Origin: Rhinopithecus roxellana
Taxonomy: Eukaryota > Chordata > Mammalia > Primates > Cercopithecidae
NCBI RefSeq assembly: GCF_007565055.1
Contig: NC_044558.1
Span: 83,149,444 to 83,213,443 of the forward strand
Reading direction: 5' to 3'
Length of the DNA stretch: 64,000 nucleotides
The notes under the pieces were generated by a model, which was given only the letters and a program-made list of their open reading frames with translations, did no database searches and was not told where the DNA came from. Made by a program: the position numbers and the translations under genes. This document shows, piece by piece, positions 51,213 through 62,588 of the stretch. Position 1 is the stretch's first letter. Each line of letters begins with the position of its first letter.

Positions 51213-51566
51213 GTAGTTGAGTAGAAAGTGTTTTTACTGTGTGTACGTGAGTAGTCAGTGGCTCTGTTTGCTATGGAATTTACCATCAATTTTTGCTTCA
51301 AATAAATACCAAGTTTTTTCTTTTGTGAAAAAGTAACAGTTTGAAACGATTACTTTATCAGTGGTAGAAATTCTTTGTGACCCAGAGGTCTCAATTCAGA
51401 TGCATCACAATCGAGAAGTTGTCACCATCTATTTTTGATTATTCTGCCTTGTGCTCTTTGTACCTGTTTCAGTTGGAGTTGGAAGAAAAGGTGTTGGTTC
51501 ATACAAATATTCAGAAACCTAGTCTCTGAGGGCTAATATTAACTTCTTAAAGGACTGTCCTTCTAT
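51213..51566. other. Unique stretch, no gene seen
   Basis: No recognised repeat or exon. Confidence 0.5.
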
Positions 51567-51823
51567 TTTTTAATTTTTGAGACGGAGTCTCACTCTGTCG
51601 CCAGGCTGGAGTGCAGTGGTGCAATCTCGGCTCATCGCAATCTCAGCCTCCTGGGAGCTGGGATTACAGGTGGGCACCACCACACCCAGCTAATTTTTGT
51701 ATTTTTAGTAGGGACGGTGTTTCACCATGTTGTCCGGGATGGTCTTAATCTCCTGATCTTGTGGTCTACCCGCCTCGGCCTCCCAAAGTGCTGGGATTAC
51801 AGACATGAGCCACTGTGCCCAAC
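51567..51823 (-). mobile_element. Alu, with TSD and deletion
   Basis: TTAATTTTTGAGACGGAGTC to GCCACTGTGCCCAACC. AAGGACTGTCCTT before and AAGGATTGTCCTT after. Confidence 0.95.
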
Positions 51824-51916
51824 CTAAGGATTGTCCTTAAGTAAATAAAAACTTGGAAAACCCTGTGTTTCTGTATGCTGGGTGCAAACACTTGATACAT
51901 TGTCCCTTGCCCCCTC

Positions 51917-52205
51917 CTTTTTTTTTGAGACAGGGTCTCACTCTGTTGCCCAGGCTGGAGTGCAGTGGCACAACTTTGGCTCACTGCAACCTCGGCTTCC
52001 CGGGTTCAAACGATTCTCATGCTTGAGCCTCCAGAGTAACTGGGATTACAGGCGTGTACCACCACGCCCAGCTAATTTTTGTATTTTTAGTAGAGAGGGG
52101 GTTTCACCATGTTGGCCAGGCTGGTCTCAAACTCACCTCAAGTGATCCGCCCGCCTCGCTCTTCCAAAGTGCTGGGATTACAGGCGTGAGCCACCGCGCC
52201 TGGCC
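51917..52205 (-). mobile_element. Alu, full length
   Basis: TTTTTTTTGAGACAGGGTCTC to GCCACCGCGCCTGGCC. Confidence 0.95.
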
Positions 52206-52480
52206 CCTTTTCATCTTTTATTTAAGTAATGCAGTACGTAAACAATGGAACTTTTTCTAAGTTTGACTGTGAGTTTAAGTGGAGAGATGATGCACCCCCT
52301 ATCAAATAATTTTCTTATTGCTTTGCACCCCATAAAGCACGTCAATGTCAGAGAGACATCACATCCTATTTTTTGAAGTAGACTACGCTTTTAAAACCAT
52401 TGTCCTGTGTGTTCTGTTTTTTTACCCTCTGTAACAGTCACATGTCCCTGTTTTCTTAAACGCATAAGACCTAGAATCTT

Positions 52481-52768
52481 TTTTTTTTGATGGAATCTCA
52501 CTGTGTCACCCAGGCTGGAGTGCAGTCGTCTGATCTCAGCTCACTACAACCTCCGCCTCCCAGGTTCAAGTGATTCTCCTGGCTTAGCCTGCTGAGTGGC
52601 TGGGACTACAGGTGCGTACCACCACACCCGGCTAATTTTTGTAGTTTAGTAGAGATGGGGTTTCACCATGTTGGCCAGACTGGTCTCAAACTACTGACCT
52701 CAGGTGATCTGTCTGCCTCAGCCTCCCAAAGTGCTGGGATTACAGGTGGGAGCCACCATGCCCGGCCA
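52481..52768 (-). mobile_element. Alu, full length
   Basis: TTTTTTTTGATGGAATCTCAC to GCCACCATGCCCGGCC. Confidence 0.95.
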
Positions 52769-52777
52769 AAATCTAGA

Positions 52778-52781
<4 letters not shown>

Positions 52782-52816
<35 letters not shown>

Positions 52817-53085
52817 AGACGGAGTCTTGCTCTGCCGCCCAGGCTGGAGTGCAGTGGCCGGATCTCAGCTCACTGCAAGCTCCGCCTCCCGGGTTCCCGC
52901 CATTCTCCTGCCTCAGCCTCCCGAGTAGCTGGGACTACAGGCGCCCGCCAGGTCGCCCGGCTAGTTTTTTGTATTACGGGGTTTCACCATGTTAGCCAGG
53001 ATGGTCTCGATCTCCTGACCTCGTGATCCGCCCGTCTTGGCCTCCCAAAGTGCTGGGATTACAGGCTTGAGCCACCGTGCCCGGC
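52782..53085 (-). mobile_element. AluY, Old World monkey type, with TSD (AGGTCGCC variant)
   Basis: T34 run, GCCCGCCAGGTCGCCCGGCTAG, a 12-bp loss after TTTTGTATTA, ending GCCACCGTGCCCGGCC. AAAATCTAGACTCTT on both sides. Confidence 0.97.
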
Positions 53086-53114
53086 CAAAATCTAGACTCT
53101 TAAAACACTTTCAT

Positions 53115-53408
53115 GGCCGGGCGTGGTGGCTCATGTCTATAATCCCAGCACTTTGGGAGGACAAGGCAGGCGGATCACAAGGTCAGGAGATCAAGACCAT
53201 CCTGGCTAATGCGGTGAAACCTTGTCTCTACTAAAACTACAAAAAATTAGCTGGGTGTGGCAGCGTGCACCTGTAGTCCCAGCTACTCGGGAAGCTGAGG
53301 CAGGAGAATGGCATGAACCCAGGAAGCGGAGCTTGCAGCGAGCCGACATTGCACCACTGCACTCCATCATGGGCAACAGGAATGAAACCCTGTCTCAAAA
53401 ACAAACAA
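53115..53408 (+). mobile_element. Alu, Y-like
   Basis: GGCCGGGCGTGGTGGCTCATG head and AAAAACAAACAA tail. Head to head with the preceding Alu across ~30 bp. Confidence 0.95.
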
Positions 53409-53560
53409 TTTTTGTGCTTTTAGTATGTATTCTTATTAGGGAGAATAGCAGTGAATCTTTAACCTTTGAATTCACATTCACCTTGCAAGATCTCTTTCTC
53501 GGAAGGGTAGTTACTGAGATACGGTCTGAGTGGTAGCAGGCGTTAGAGCGGGAGTGATTC

Positions 53561-53863
53561 TTTTTTTTTTTTTTTTTTTTTTTGAGACGGAGTCTTGCTG
53601 TGTTGCCCAGGCTGGAGTGCAGTGGCGCGATCTCGGCTCACTGCAAGCTCCGCCTCCCGGGTTCCCGCCATTCTCCCGCCTCAGCCTCCGAGTAGCTGGG
53701 ACTACAGGCGCCCGCCACCACGCCCGGCTAGTTTTTTGTATTTTTAGTAGAGACGGGGTTTCACCGTGTTAGCCAGGAGGGTCTCGATCTTCTGACCTCG
53801 TGATCCACCCGCCTCGGCCTCCCAAAGTGCTGGGATTACAGGCTTGAGCCACCGCGCCCGGCC
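53561..53863 (-). mobile_element. AluY with TSD (GTTCCCGCC variant)
   Basis: T23-GAGACGGAGTCTTGCTGTG to GCCACCGCGCCCGGCC. CGGGAGTGATTCTT on both sides. Confidence 0.97.
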
Positions 53864-53877
53864 TCGGGAGTGATTCT

Positions 53878-54222
53878 TGAGCCGGCTTGCCGTGGTAGTT
53901 TTCTGGGGTTCCTGGAACAGTGACCGCCCTTTGTGCTTTGCGTGAAGTGTTGTACAGCACTAACTTCACCACCAACCTTTGGGATTCATTGCTGGGATCC
54001 TGTTTTGTTTTCGTTCAAGATCCTGGTAACTCACTCACTCTCTTCTACCACAAGTCAAATTTTTTTCCTTATGTGGATATTTTGAAGCTTCTTACCTTAA
54101 TGAGGCAGGTTATAGGGGATTGCTTATTAAAAGGAATAAATACAGAAAGCATGTTTTTATGTTTTGAGAAGGCTGTGGTCTTGAACTGTAGGTATACCTA
54201 ACCTCAGATTTCCTTCTTTCTT
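53878..54222. other. Unique stretch, no gene seen
   Basis: A 93-codon frame (53,920-54,201) has no family match and no splice sites. Confidence 0.5.
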
Positions 54223-54487
54223 TTGTTTTGTTTTTAGAGATGCAGTAATGTAATCGTGGCTCACTGCAGTCTTGGCCTTATGGGCTCAAGCCATTCTCCT
54301 GCCTCGGCCTTCTGAGTAGCTCGCTCTATAGGTGTGATCCACCACACACAGTTAATTTGTATTTTTTTGTAGAGATGGGAGTCTCACTGTGTTGCCCAGG
54401 CTGATCTCAAACTCCTGGACTCAAGCAATCCTCTCACCTCAGCCTCCTAATGTGCTAGGATTACAAGTGTGAGCCACAGTGCCTGGC
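54223..54487 (-). mobile_element. Alu, old J-type, deleted
   Basis: TTTTGTTTTGTTTTTAGAGAT to GCCACAGTGCCTGGC. Confidence 0.9.
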
Positions 54488-54865
54488 TTGGAAGACAGCT
54501 TTTTATGTCATTGACTGTTCAAATAATGTGTAGTGATAAGTGATATCTGAGTGGAAAATGGGGAGCTTGGATTCTTAGAATTAGTAATACAACTAACATT
54601 TGGGATTCTTGTATGGACTGGTGGTGGTGCATTCAAATGGTGTTCCAACTATTTGAAACATCCCCCAGGTTCTGGTGTTTTCCAGGCATTGAGGTTATGG
54701 CAGTATATAACACACTAGATACTAAATCTTGACTTTATGGAAGGTAGAACACATTTTTGTGTTGTTGGGAGGAAGAATAGTCCTACTTTCAGGAATACTA
54801 AATTTGACATCACAAATGTCATTTATTTTTCATGTCCTAAAGCTGACATGAAGTTCTTCTTATTT
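54488..54865. other. Unique stretch, no gene seen
   Basis: No recognised repeat or exon. Confidence 0.5.
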
Positions 54866-55163
54866 TATTATTATTTTTTTGAGACTAAGTCTCGCTCTTG
54901 TCCCCCAGGCTGGAGTGCGATGGCGCGATCTTGGCTTACTGCAACCTCCATCTCCTGGGTTCAAGCGATTCTCCTGCCTCAGCCTCCCGAGTAGCTGGGA
55001 TTATAGGCATGTGCCACCACGCCCAGCTAATTTTTGTATTTTTAGTAGAGACAGGGTCTTACCATGTTGGCCAGGCTGGTCTTGAACTCCTGACCTCAGG
55101 TGATCTGCCCGCCTTAGCCTCCCAAAGTGCTGGGATTACAGGTGTGAGCCTCCACACCTGGCC
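54866..55163 (-). mobile_element. Alu, full length
   Basis: TATTATTATTTTTTTGAGACT to GCCTCCACACCTGGCC. Confidence 0.95.
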
Positions 55164-55170
55164 TTGTTCT

Positions 55171-55478
55171 TTTTTTTAGATGGAGTCTCACTTTGTCACC
55201 CAGGCTGGAGTGCAGTGACATGGTCTCAGTTCCCTGTAACCCCCACCTCCTGGGTTCAAGCACTTCTCCTGGGTTTAAGCAATTCTCATGCCTCAGCCTC
55301 CCCCAGGTAGCTGGGACTACAGGCATGCGCCACCATGCCCGGCTAATTTTTGTATTTTTAGTAGAGACGGGGTTTTGCCATGTTGGCCAGGTTGGTCTCG
55401 AACTCCTGACCTCAAGTGATCCACCCGCTTTGGCCTCCCAAAGTGCTAGGATTACAGGCGTGAGCCACGGCACCCGGC
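55171..55478 (-). mobile_element. Alu with short internal duplication
   Basis: TTTTTTTAGATGGAGTCTCAC to GCCACGGCACCCGGC. Repeats CTCCTGGGTT(C/T)AAGCA at 55,249 and 55,267. Confidence 0.94.
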
Positions 55479-56050
55479 TCTTTATAAATTCTTTGGGCTT
55501 AGATGTCTGTCATATAGTTTTCTGTCATCTGTAGCAAGCAACACCTGTAATTTTTGTTTGGTATTGGGTACACCCCAGCTGGTTTGTAGAGTCATTTAAA
55601 TACTTGAGACTATTTTTCCCATTCATTTTATTTAGTGAGCATTGTTTATAAAGTGCTGGGTAAAACAGAAAGGTGACTAAAATAGTTTCTTCCCTTGAGA
55701 GATTGCTAGTGTGGTGGAATATGTGAGTTACACACGTGGCCAAGTGTGCAAGGGGCTACTGTGGGAGCACAGACTTGCCATGGGTAATGGAAGGATGAAC
55801 AGATTTTCATTGCGAGGACTTTTGTGGGGCAGATGAATGCCTCAGTTTGCCCTTGAGCCAAGTTTCAGCAGCTGAAGACTGAAAGACTTGGAAAGGACAT
55901 TGGAAACAAAGGGGACCCCCAGCCCTGAAAACATGGAGGAGGGGAGCACCAAGGCCGCCGTAGAGGTGTTTGGGAGTCAGTTGTGTAGGTGATTTATATC
56001 CATATCATTGAGAAGTTGAACCTCAGATTACTTCTTGATGGATAACTTAG
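55479..56050. other. Unique or ancient-repeat stretch, no gene seen
   Basis: 55,615-55,860 resembles a decayed LINE-type tail (TTTAGTGAGCATTGTTTATA). No exon supported. Confidence 0.45.
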
Positions 56051-56074
56051 CAGTGGTTCTCAAACTTGAGCATC

Positions 56075-56384
56075 TGGGCTGAGTGTAGTGGTTCACGCCT
56101 ATAACCCCAGCACTTTGGGAGAATGAGGCAGTAGGATTACTGGAGCCCAGGAGTTTAAGACCAGCCTGGGCAGCATAGTGAGATTCAGTCTCTACAAAAA
56201 ATAAATTAAAAAAAATTACCTGGACTTGATCGCACACACCTGTAGTCCCAGCTACTCAGGAGGTTGGGGTTTGAGTCACTTGAGCCCAGAATTTGAAGGG
56301 TGCGGTGAGCTACGATTGTGTCACTGCAATCTAACCTGGGTGACAGCAAGACCCTGTCTCTGAAACAACAGCAACAATAAAAAA
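56075..56384 (+). mobile_element. Alu, old, in MER5A, with TSD
   Basis: TGGGCTGAGTGTAGTGGTTCA head. AAACTTGAGCATC on both sides. Confidence 0.94.
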
Positions 56385-56426
56385 CTTGAGCATCCAAATT
56401 GCCTGAAGGCTTGTTAAAATACAGAT

Positions 56427-56743
56427 GGCCAGCCGCGCGCGATGGCTCACGCCTGTAATCCCAGCACTTCGGGAGGCCGAGGTGGGCTGATCACGAGGTC
56501 AGGAGATCGAGACCGTCCTGGCTAACATGGTGAAACCCTGTCTCTACTAAAAATACAAAAAATTAGCTGGGCACGGTGGCAGGTGCCTGTAGTCCCAGCT
56601 ACTCCTGAGGCTGAGGCAGGAGAATGGCCTGAATCCTGGAGGCGGAGCTTGCAGTGAGCCAGAGATCGCGCCGCTGCACTCCAGCCTGAGCCACAGAGCC
56701 AGACTCCATCTCAAAACAAAAACAAAAACAAAACAAAAAAACA
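56427..56743 (+). mobile_element. Alu, Y-like, in MER5A
   Basis: GGCCAGCCGCGCGCGATGGCT head and AAAACAAAAACAAAAACAAA tail. Confidence 0.95.
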
Positions 56744-56928
56744 GATAGCTGGCCCACCCTCAGAGTTTGTTTCAGTAGGTTTGGGATTTGCATTTCTAAC
56801 CGACTTTCAGGTGATGCCGATTCTGTACATTTTGAGACCCTCTGCTGTAGAGCCAGTGCTTCTGATGACTGCTTTATAGAAATGCATGTTTTATGTATAG
56901 TTGACTCTTGAACAACACGGGTTTGAAC

Positions 56929-56947
56929 TGTGCCACCACACCCAGCC
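56929..56947 (-). mobile_element. 19-bp Alu 5'-end scrap
   Basis: GTGCCACCACACCCAGCC stands alone. Confidence 0.55.
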
Positions 56948-57081
56948 CTCTGACATTCTTAAAAACGAGTGAGGTCTCTAAAGAGCTTTTGTTTATGTAT
57001 GTTATGGCTGTTAACATTTACCATATTAGACATTAAAACTTGAGAATATTTAAAAACATTAATTCATTAGAAATAATAATA

Positions 57082-57208
57082 GGCCAGGTGCAGTGGTTCA
57101 CGCCTTTCATCCCAGCACTTTGGGAGACTGAAGCATGGAGGATCGCTTGAGCCCAGGAGTTCCAGACCAGCCTGGGCAGCATGGCAGGTGTGAACCACTG
57201 TGCCGGCC
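57082..57208. mobile_element. Fold-back Alu fragment (plus head joined to minus head)
   Basis: Bases 57,082-57,183 are a plus-strand Alu left arm. Bases 57,184-57,208 (GGTGTGAACCACTGTGCCGG) are the antisense of an Alu 5' end. Confidence 0.85.
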
Positions 57209-57229
57209 AGAATCTCATTTTTTAATTTA

Positions 57230-57537
57230 ATTTAATTTATTTTATTTTATTTTTTTGAGACGGAGTCTTGCTCTGTCACCCAGGCTGGAGTGCTGTGGCC
57301 GGATCTCCGCTCACTGCAAGCTCCGCCTCCCGGGTTCACGCCATTCTCCTGCCTCAGCCTCCCGGGTAGCTGGGACTACAGGCGCCGCCACCTCGCCTGG
57401 CTAGTTTTTTGTAGTTTTTAGTAGAGACGGGGTTTCACCATGTTAGCCAGGATGGTCTCGATCTCCTGACCTCGTGATCCACCCGTCTCGGTCTCCCAAA
57501 GTGCTGGGATTACAGGCTTGAGCCACCGTGCCGGCCT
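57230..57537 (-). mobile_element. AluY, Old World monkey type
   Basis: TTTATTTTATTTTTTTGAGAC, GTGGCCGGATCTCCG, ending GCCACCGTGCCGGCC. TCATTTTTTAA on both sides. Confidence 0.96.
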
Positions 57538-57539
57538 TC

Positions 57540-57888
57540 ATTTTTTAAAAAAAATCTTTTACTCGGAGATTAGATTATTGAATCACACAAATTGAGAGAT
57601 TGTAGTTTATAAAAAATAACTGTATTTATAATCAGAGAAATGCCAAAAAGACACCATTCTCTTTAGTCACTGTTGAAAACCAAGACTGTAATCTGAGCAT
57701 AGAATTTTGGAACACTGACTTGACTATTCGAATGCCTATTTTTATCCAGCTTTGCGATCCTGACGAACCTTTTCCATAACATTGGTGTACCTGCTCCATG
57801 GACTGTCTCTTTTCAAGAGAAACTTTTTCCATTGTTAGTCAATAGACATTTTCTTCATAGCTTCCTTTTTCTAGACTTTTTAGATTAA
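57540..57888. other. Unique stretch, no gene seen
   Basis: A 66-codon minus frame has no family match. Confidence 0.5.
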
Positions 57889-58151
57889 ACTTTTTTTTTT
57901 TGGAGACAGAGTCTCACTCTGTCACCAGGCTGGAGTGCAGTGGTGCGATCTCCGCCTCCCGGGTTCCAGCAATTCTCCTGCCTCAGCCTCCCGAGTAGCT
58001 GGGACTACAGGCAAGCGCCCCCATGCCCAGCTAAATTTTGTACTTTTAGTTTCACCGTGTTGGCCAGGCTGGTCTCGATCTCTTGACCTCATGATCCGCC
58101 CGCCTCAGCCTCCCAAAGTGCTGGGATTACAGGCATGAGCCACACTTGGTC
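57889..58151 (-). mobile_element. Alu, internally deleted
   Basis: T11-GGAGACAGAGTCTCACTC to GAGCCACACTTGGTC. Confidence 0.94.
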
Positions 58152-58207
58152 TATAATTCTTTTTAGTTTGGCAACACATAGTTACATTTTTTCATTTTGA
58201 TGTATTT

Positions 58208-58504
58208 TCTTTTTTTCTTTTTTTGAGATGGAGTCTTGCACTTGCCCAGGCTGGAGTGCAATGGCGTGATCTTGGCTCACTGCAGCCTCTGCCTCCTGGG
58301 TTCAAGCAGTCCTCCTGCCTCAGCCTCCCGAGTAACTGGGACTACAGGCATGCAACACCACATCCGGCTATTTTTTGTATTTTTACTAGAGATGGGGTTT
58401 CGCCATGTTGTCCAGGCTGATCTCAAACTCCTGATCTCAGGTGATCCACCTGCCTTGGCCTGCCAAAGTGCTGGGATTGCAGGTGTGAACCAGTGCTCCT
58501 GCTC
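58208..58504 (-). mobile_element. Alu, full length
   Basis: CTTTTTTTCTTTTTTTGAGAT to ACCAGTGCTCCTGCTC. Confidence 0.94.
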
Positions 58505-59257
58505 GAGCCCAATTCTTTCCATCCCAAACTCTTTAAGCTCTTGACTCTGTAATTCAAGTTGTGATCATGAAACTTGTCTATCACCTGCCTCTTCTCTGCA
58601 TTCTCTTTCCCTCCTTGTTATGCTAAAACTTGGATGGCCCCTGAAGACACTGCTCTTCTGCACCCCTCTAAAGGGGGCTCCTCAGGGAAGGCACATGGGG
58701 TAGCTGACCATGTTGTTTCCTGCTGATATGTTACTGTTTCTCTATCCTTCAAATATTCAAAGTCCTTTCGAGCGCTGCCACCTGTTACCCACTCCTGCAG
58801 CTGACATCTTTACTGACTTCTGTCTCTTCCTTTCATTCCTTTTCACTTTCCCTTCTTACTGCCAACACCTCCTCTTCCAAATATAGACATGGGCAGTCCT
58901 ACCAGCAGTCCCTTCCACACTCAGGCTTCTGAGTTCCATCCTGTGGTCAAAGGGATGAAACTTCTCACTCTAACCACCACCTCCTATCCTTTGACCCCTT
59001 GCTATATTCATAGAGGTGGAGGGTCCTCAAAATGGCAACATTAATACCTCCTGGGAGTGCAAGAAAGCTGAAGCTGCAGTTTCACAAGATTCTGGGGAGA
59101 TTCGCATGCACATCTGAGCATCCAGTGTCCTCGCTGCAGCGGCCCTTCGTCCGTTGCCCTCACGCCTTTTCACTGTCAGCTCTACTTTGCTTTCACGTCC
59201 CTTTTTACCCATCTCAGATATCCTGTCCCATTTTAGTGACACCTTTCAAACACCCTT
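58505..59257. other. Unique pyrimidine-rich stretch, no gene seen
   Basis: About 750 bp, C/T-rich in its middle. Possibly a decayed LINE or LTR that I cannot classify. A 119-codon frame runs into the next Alu and is not supported. Confidence 0.45.
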
Positions 59258-59270
59258 TAAAAATTATCAC

Positions 59271-59582
59271 CAGCCGTGTGCGGTGGCTCACGCCTGTAAC
59301 CCCAGCACTTTGGGATGCCAAGGCGGGCGGATCACAAGATCAAGAGATTGAGGCCATCCTGGCCAACATGGTGAAACCCCGTCTCTACTAAAAATACAAA
59401 AATTAGCTGGCCGTGGTGGTAGGCACCTGTAGTCCCAGCTACTCAGGAGGCTGAGGCAGGAGAATTGCTGGAACCCGGGAGGCAGAGGTTGCAGTGAGCC
59501 GAGATCACGCTGCTGCACTCCAGACTGGCGACAGAGCAAGACTCCATCTCAAAAAGCAAAAACAAAAAAAAAGAAAAAAAAA
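59271..59582 (+). mobile_element. Alu, full length, with TSD
   Basis: GCCGTGTGCGGTGGCTCACGC head. AAAAATTATCACCAGC before and AAAAATTACCACCAAC after. Confidence 0.96.
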
Positions 59583-59704
59583 ATTACCACCAACAAATTT
59601 TGATTATGGTTGCATTTAGGTATCTTCTTTGTGTCTGTGCCTGAACGGAAATGTGTTACAACAGAAAAAACAAAGGAGAAATTGGAGATAATGGTTTCAC
59701 TTTA

Positions 59705-59951
59705 TTTTTTATTTTTATTTTTTGAGATGGAGTCTTGCTCTGTCACCCAGGCTGGAGTGCAGTGGTGTAATCTCGGCTCACTGTAACCTCCGTCTCCCAG
59801 ATTCAAATGATTCTCCCACCTCAGCCTCCTGAGTAACTGGGATTACAGGCGCCTACCACCATGCCCGGCTAATTTTTTATTTTTAGTAGGCGTGGAGTTT
59901 CACTATGTTGGCCAGGCTGGTTTCTAACTCCTGACCTCAGGTGATCTGCCC
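59705..59951 (-). mobile_element. Alu, 5'-truncated, with TSD
   Basis: TTTTATTTTTATTTTTTGAGA to GGTGATCTGCCC. TGGTTTCACTTTA on both sides shows truncation at insertion. Confidence 0.95.
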
Positions 59952-60220
59952 TGGTTTCACTTTAAATTCATGACCGCAAACCTCACATGATACCTACTGC
60001 TGCTTAGTAGTCCTACTATGGTTCCCTAGTAAGCTCCCTTTTCTCTGCTCTGAGACACACGTGTTGTGTGTTCAGCACTCTCTCAGCCACCCAGAGCTTT
60101 CTCCCTTCCTGCCACCCGGCTGCTGAAAAGAGGGAATAGTCTTTTGCACAGTAGTTCTTCAGGAAATATTTGTTGAATGAATGGATGACCATCTTGTGGG
60201 TGGATTTTCTTTTCCTTTTC

Positions 60221-60507
60221 TTTCTTTTTTTTTTTGGAGACAGGGTCTTACTCTGTAGCCTAGGTTGGAGTACAGTGGCGCGATCTTGGCTCACTGCAGC
60301 CTCTGCCTCCTGGGTTCAAGTTATGTTTGTGCCTCAGCTGGATTTATAGGCCTGTGCCATCATGCCTGGCTAATTTTTGTATTTTTAGTAGAGATGGAGT
60401 TTCACCCTTTGGGCCAGGCTGGTCTTGAACTCCTGACCTCAAGTGATCTGTCCATCTCAGCATCCCAAGGTGCTGGGATTATAGGCGTGAGCCACCACAC
60501 CCGGCCT
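60221..60507 (-). mobile_element. Alu, full length
   Basis: TTCTTTTTTTTTTTGGAGACA to GCCACCACACCCGGCC. GTGGGTGGATTTTCTT/GTAGGTAGATTTTCTT flank it. Confidence 0.95.
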
Positions 60508-60584
60508 GTAGGTAGATTTTCTTCAGAGCTAGTGTGTTAGGCAGAGCACTGGGTCCCAGAGAGTGCCACCACTTCGTTGTTGTT

Positions 60585-60875
60585 GTTTTTTTTTTTTTTG
60601 AGACGGAGTTTCACTATTATTGCCCAGGCTGGAGTGCAATGGCGGCTCACTGCAAGCTCTGCCTCCCAGGTTCAAACGATTCTCCTGCCTCAGCCTCCGG
60701 AATAGCTGGGATTACAGGCACCCGCCAGCACGCCCAGCTAATTTTTTGTATTTTTAGTAGAGATGGGGTTTCACCCTGTTGGCCAGGCTGGTCTTGAACT
60801 CCTGACCTCAGGTGATCCACCCACCTTGGCCTCCCAAAGTGCTGGGATTACAGGCGTGCGCCACTGCGCCCGGCC
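60585..60875 (-). mobile_element. Alu, full length, with TSD
   Basis: T13-GAGACGGAGTTTCACTATTA to GCCACTGCGCCCGGCC. GAGTGCCACCACTTC on both sides. Confidence 0.97.
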
Positions 60876-60894
60876 CTTGAGTGCCACCACTTCT

Positions 60895-61340
60895 TTAATC
60901 GAGTAACCTTGGGAAGGTCACATAAGCTTGTAAACCCTCATTCTCTTCATTCCTGATTGGACTAATGGTGATTGCACACCTGCCTTCACAGCTAAAACTT
61001 GAGACACAGGCAGTTTTGTATTTGTGCTATGTGAGCTCTTGATGCCATACATATGTAGGTCATTCTCATAGTAGCAGAACTGATGTTTTTCATTTTGGTG
61101 TGTGATATCTCCTATGTTTGAATATTAAATTTAGTGAAAAGAGATGAACTTTGGAATCACAATACCTGTGTTCGCATCTCTGCCACTTAGCTGAATGACC
61201 TTAGGAGACAGGTGATTAACAAATGAGGAAACACATCTGTTAATTTCTTAATTGCTACGGCATTTCTTCATTTGTAAAGAAGAGGTAATAATAGTGGCTA
61301 ATTCATAGTAGTGTAACGCTCAAATGGAATAGTAATTCAC
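60895..61340 (+). mobile_element. MIR fragments
   Basis: 60,898-61,000 (GAGTAACCTTGGGAAGGTCA) and 61,140-61,340 (AACTTTGGAATCACAATACC, TCTGCCACTTAGCTGAATGA, GAAGAGGTAATAATAGTGGC) follow sense MIR. Confidence 0.7.
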
Positions 61341-61651
61341 ATAAAAATTATTTCTGAATTACAATGTTCTGTGTGTTATGATCCTTTCATGTTGGGAGGG
61401 TGGGGGAGAAGGGTAGTTTGTCTTATTTTAGGTCCAAATCTCCTGATTCATTGAGCACAAGTGTCAAAAATTCAAATATGCCCAGCTTATTAGTGAGGCA
61501 ACAGTGTCTTTTTTTTTTTTTTTTGCACACTTTTTGGAATTGATTAGTTTCAATGTGAGATTCACTGATCTTGAAACATACAGAGATGTTGCCTCTTGGT
61601 CATTGCATGCTGTGGGTACCATGACAAAGACTTTGATCTTTTGTTTTTCAG

Positions 61652-61760
61652 TGAATTTTTCACAGCAAGCCTGACATGCCAGTCATTAATAATGCATGAA
61701 AAAGAAACTATAAATTGGAAGATTTGAAAAACCAACACTGGCGTTGTTGCTGCTAATTCT
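61652..61760 (+). other. Weak candidate exon (acceptor only)
   Basis: TTTGATCTTTTGTTTTTCAG ends at 61,651 and is a good acceptor. The following TGAATTTTTCACAGCAAGCC shows no sustained frame and I find no convincing donor nearby. If real it would be an untranslated exon. The end coordinate is nominal. A second acceptor-like TTCTCTGCTTTAG ends at 61,823. Confidence 0.2.
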
Positions 61761-61823
61761 TTTATTGAGACAGATTAGATTTTTCTCCTTCATTAAGTCT
61801 TGGTCACAGTTCTCTGCTTTAGG

Positions 61824-62588
61824 ATTCAAGGAACACGGATGGACCGACAACCAGAGGCGTGAGGATTGGACAGCAGAGCCCTAGACAGAGCTTGTGATTA
61901 GTCTTTGGTTTGTGATGACCACATGCTTCTGTGTTTTAGGCTGAGGCTTGAAGATGGTCAGATTTTTGTGAGTTTATGATACTGAGCTGCAGGACTTGAA
62001 AGTTCCCTAGTTAGGTCTTGTGGTCGTTTTCAAAATTCCTCTTTAGGGAGTGCTTGACCTGAGCCCAACAGTTCCCTGTTTTGCCCAAGTGAAATAGTTT
62101 AGGGAGTATTTTGTTCTTTCATTTTGTCACCATAAAAGGTTTTCCAGGACCACAGTGCCTGCTCCGTCTGTTCTCTGTCAGTTCTCCGTGGTCCTTGTCA
62201 CTCTCTGATGTTGGTCCAGGGTGAAGAGTAGGGAAGACCCCAGGGAATTTCTACATTTAACCTGTCCGCATCCTTCTCAAATTTTATGTACATAGACATG
62301 GCCTTTGTTGGCTGAGTCTGGAGGAGACTTGGCCAATCCCTTCTATCTGTCTGAGGCAGCAGCAGGAACAAATAACTCTGCTTGAATCTTGCAAGCTGTG
62401 TAGTGAGAGTCTGACAGTAAAGCAGGTGGTTTCAAACCTGACTCTGAATCAGAGCTACAGCCTTAGCATAGGGACTCCCACCCGAATCTCTCTTTCCCTC
62501 ATCACGGATGGTGGTGGTGATGGTGGTAATGGCGGTGGGGAGCCTGGGACTTTTATATTCATAGTCAGGATAGTGACTTCTGTCTTCA
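61824..62588. other. Unique stretch, no gene seen
   Basis: GGT/GAT-rich microrepeat at 62,508-62,540. No exon supported. Confidence 0.5.

Larger units (their letters stand above)
56051..56845 (+). mobile_element. MER5A-type hAT transposon, split by two Alus
   Basis: CAGTGGTTCTCAAACTTGAG, GGCTTGTTAAAATACAGAT, GGGATTTGCATTTCTAACCG, CAGGTGATGCCGATTCTG and terminal TTTTGAGACCC match MER5A order. Non-autonomous and without coding capacity. Confidence 0.85.
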
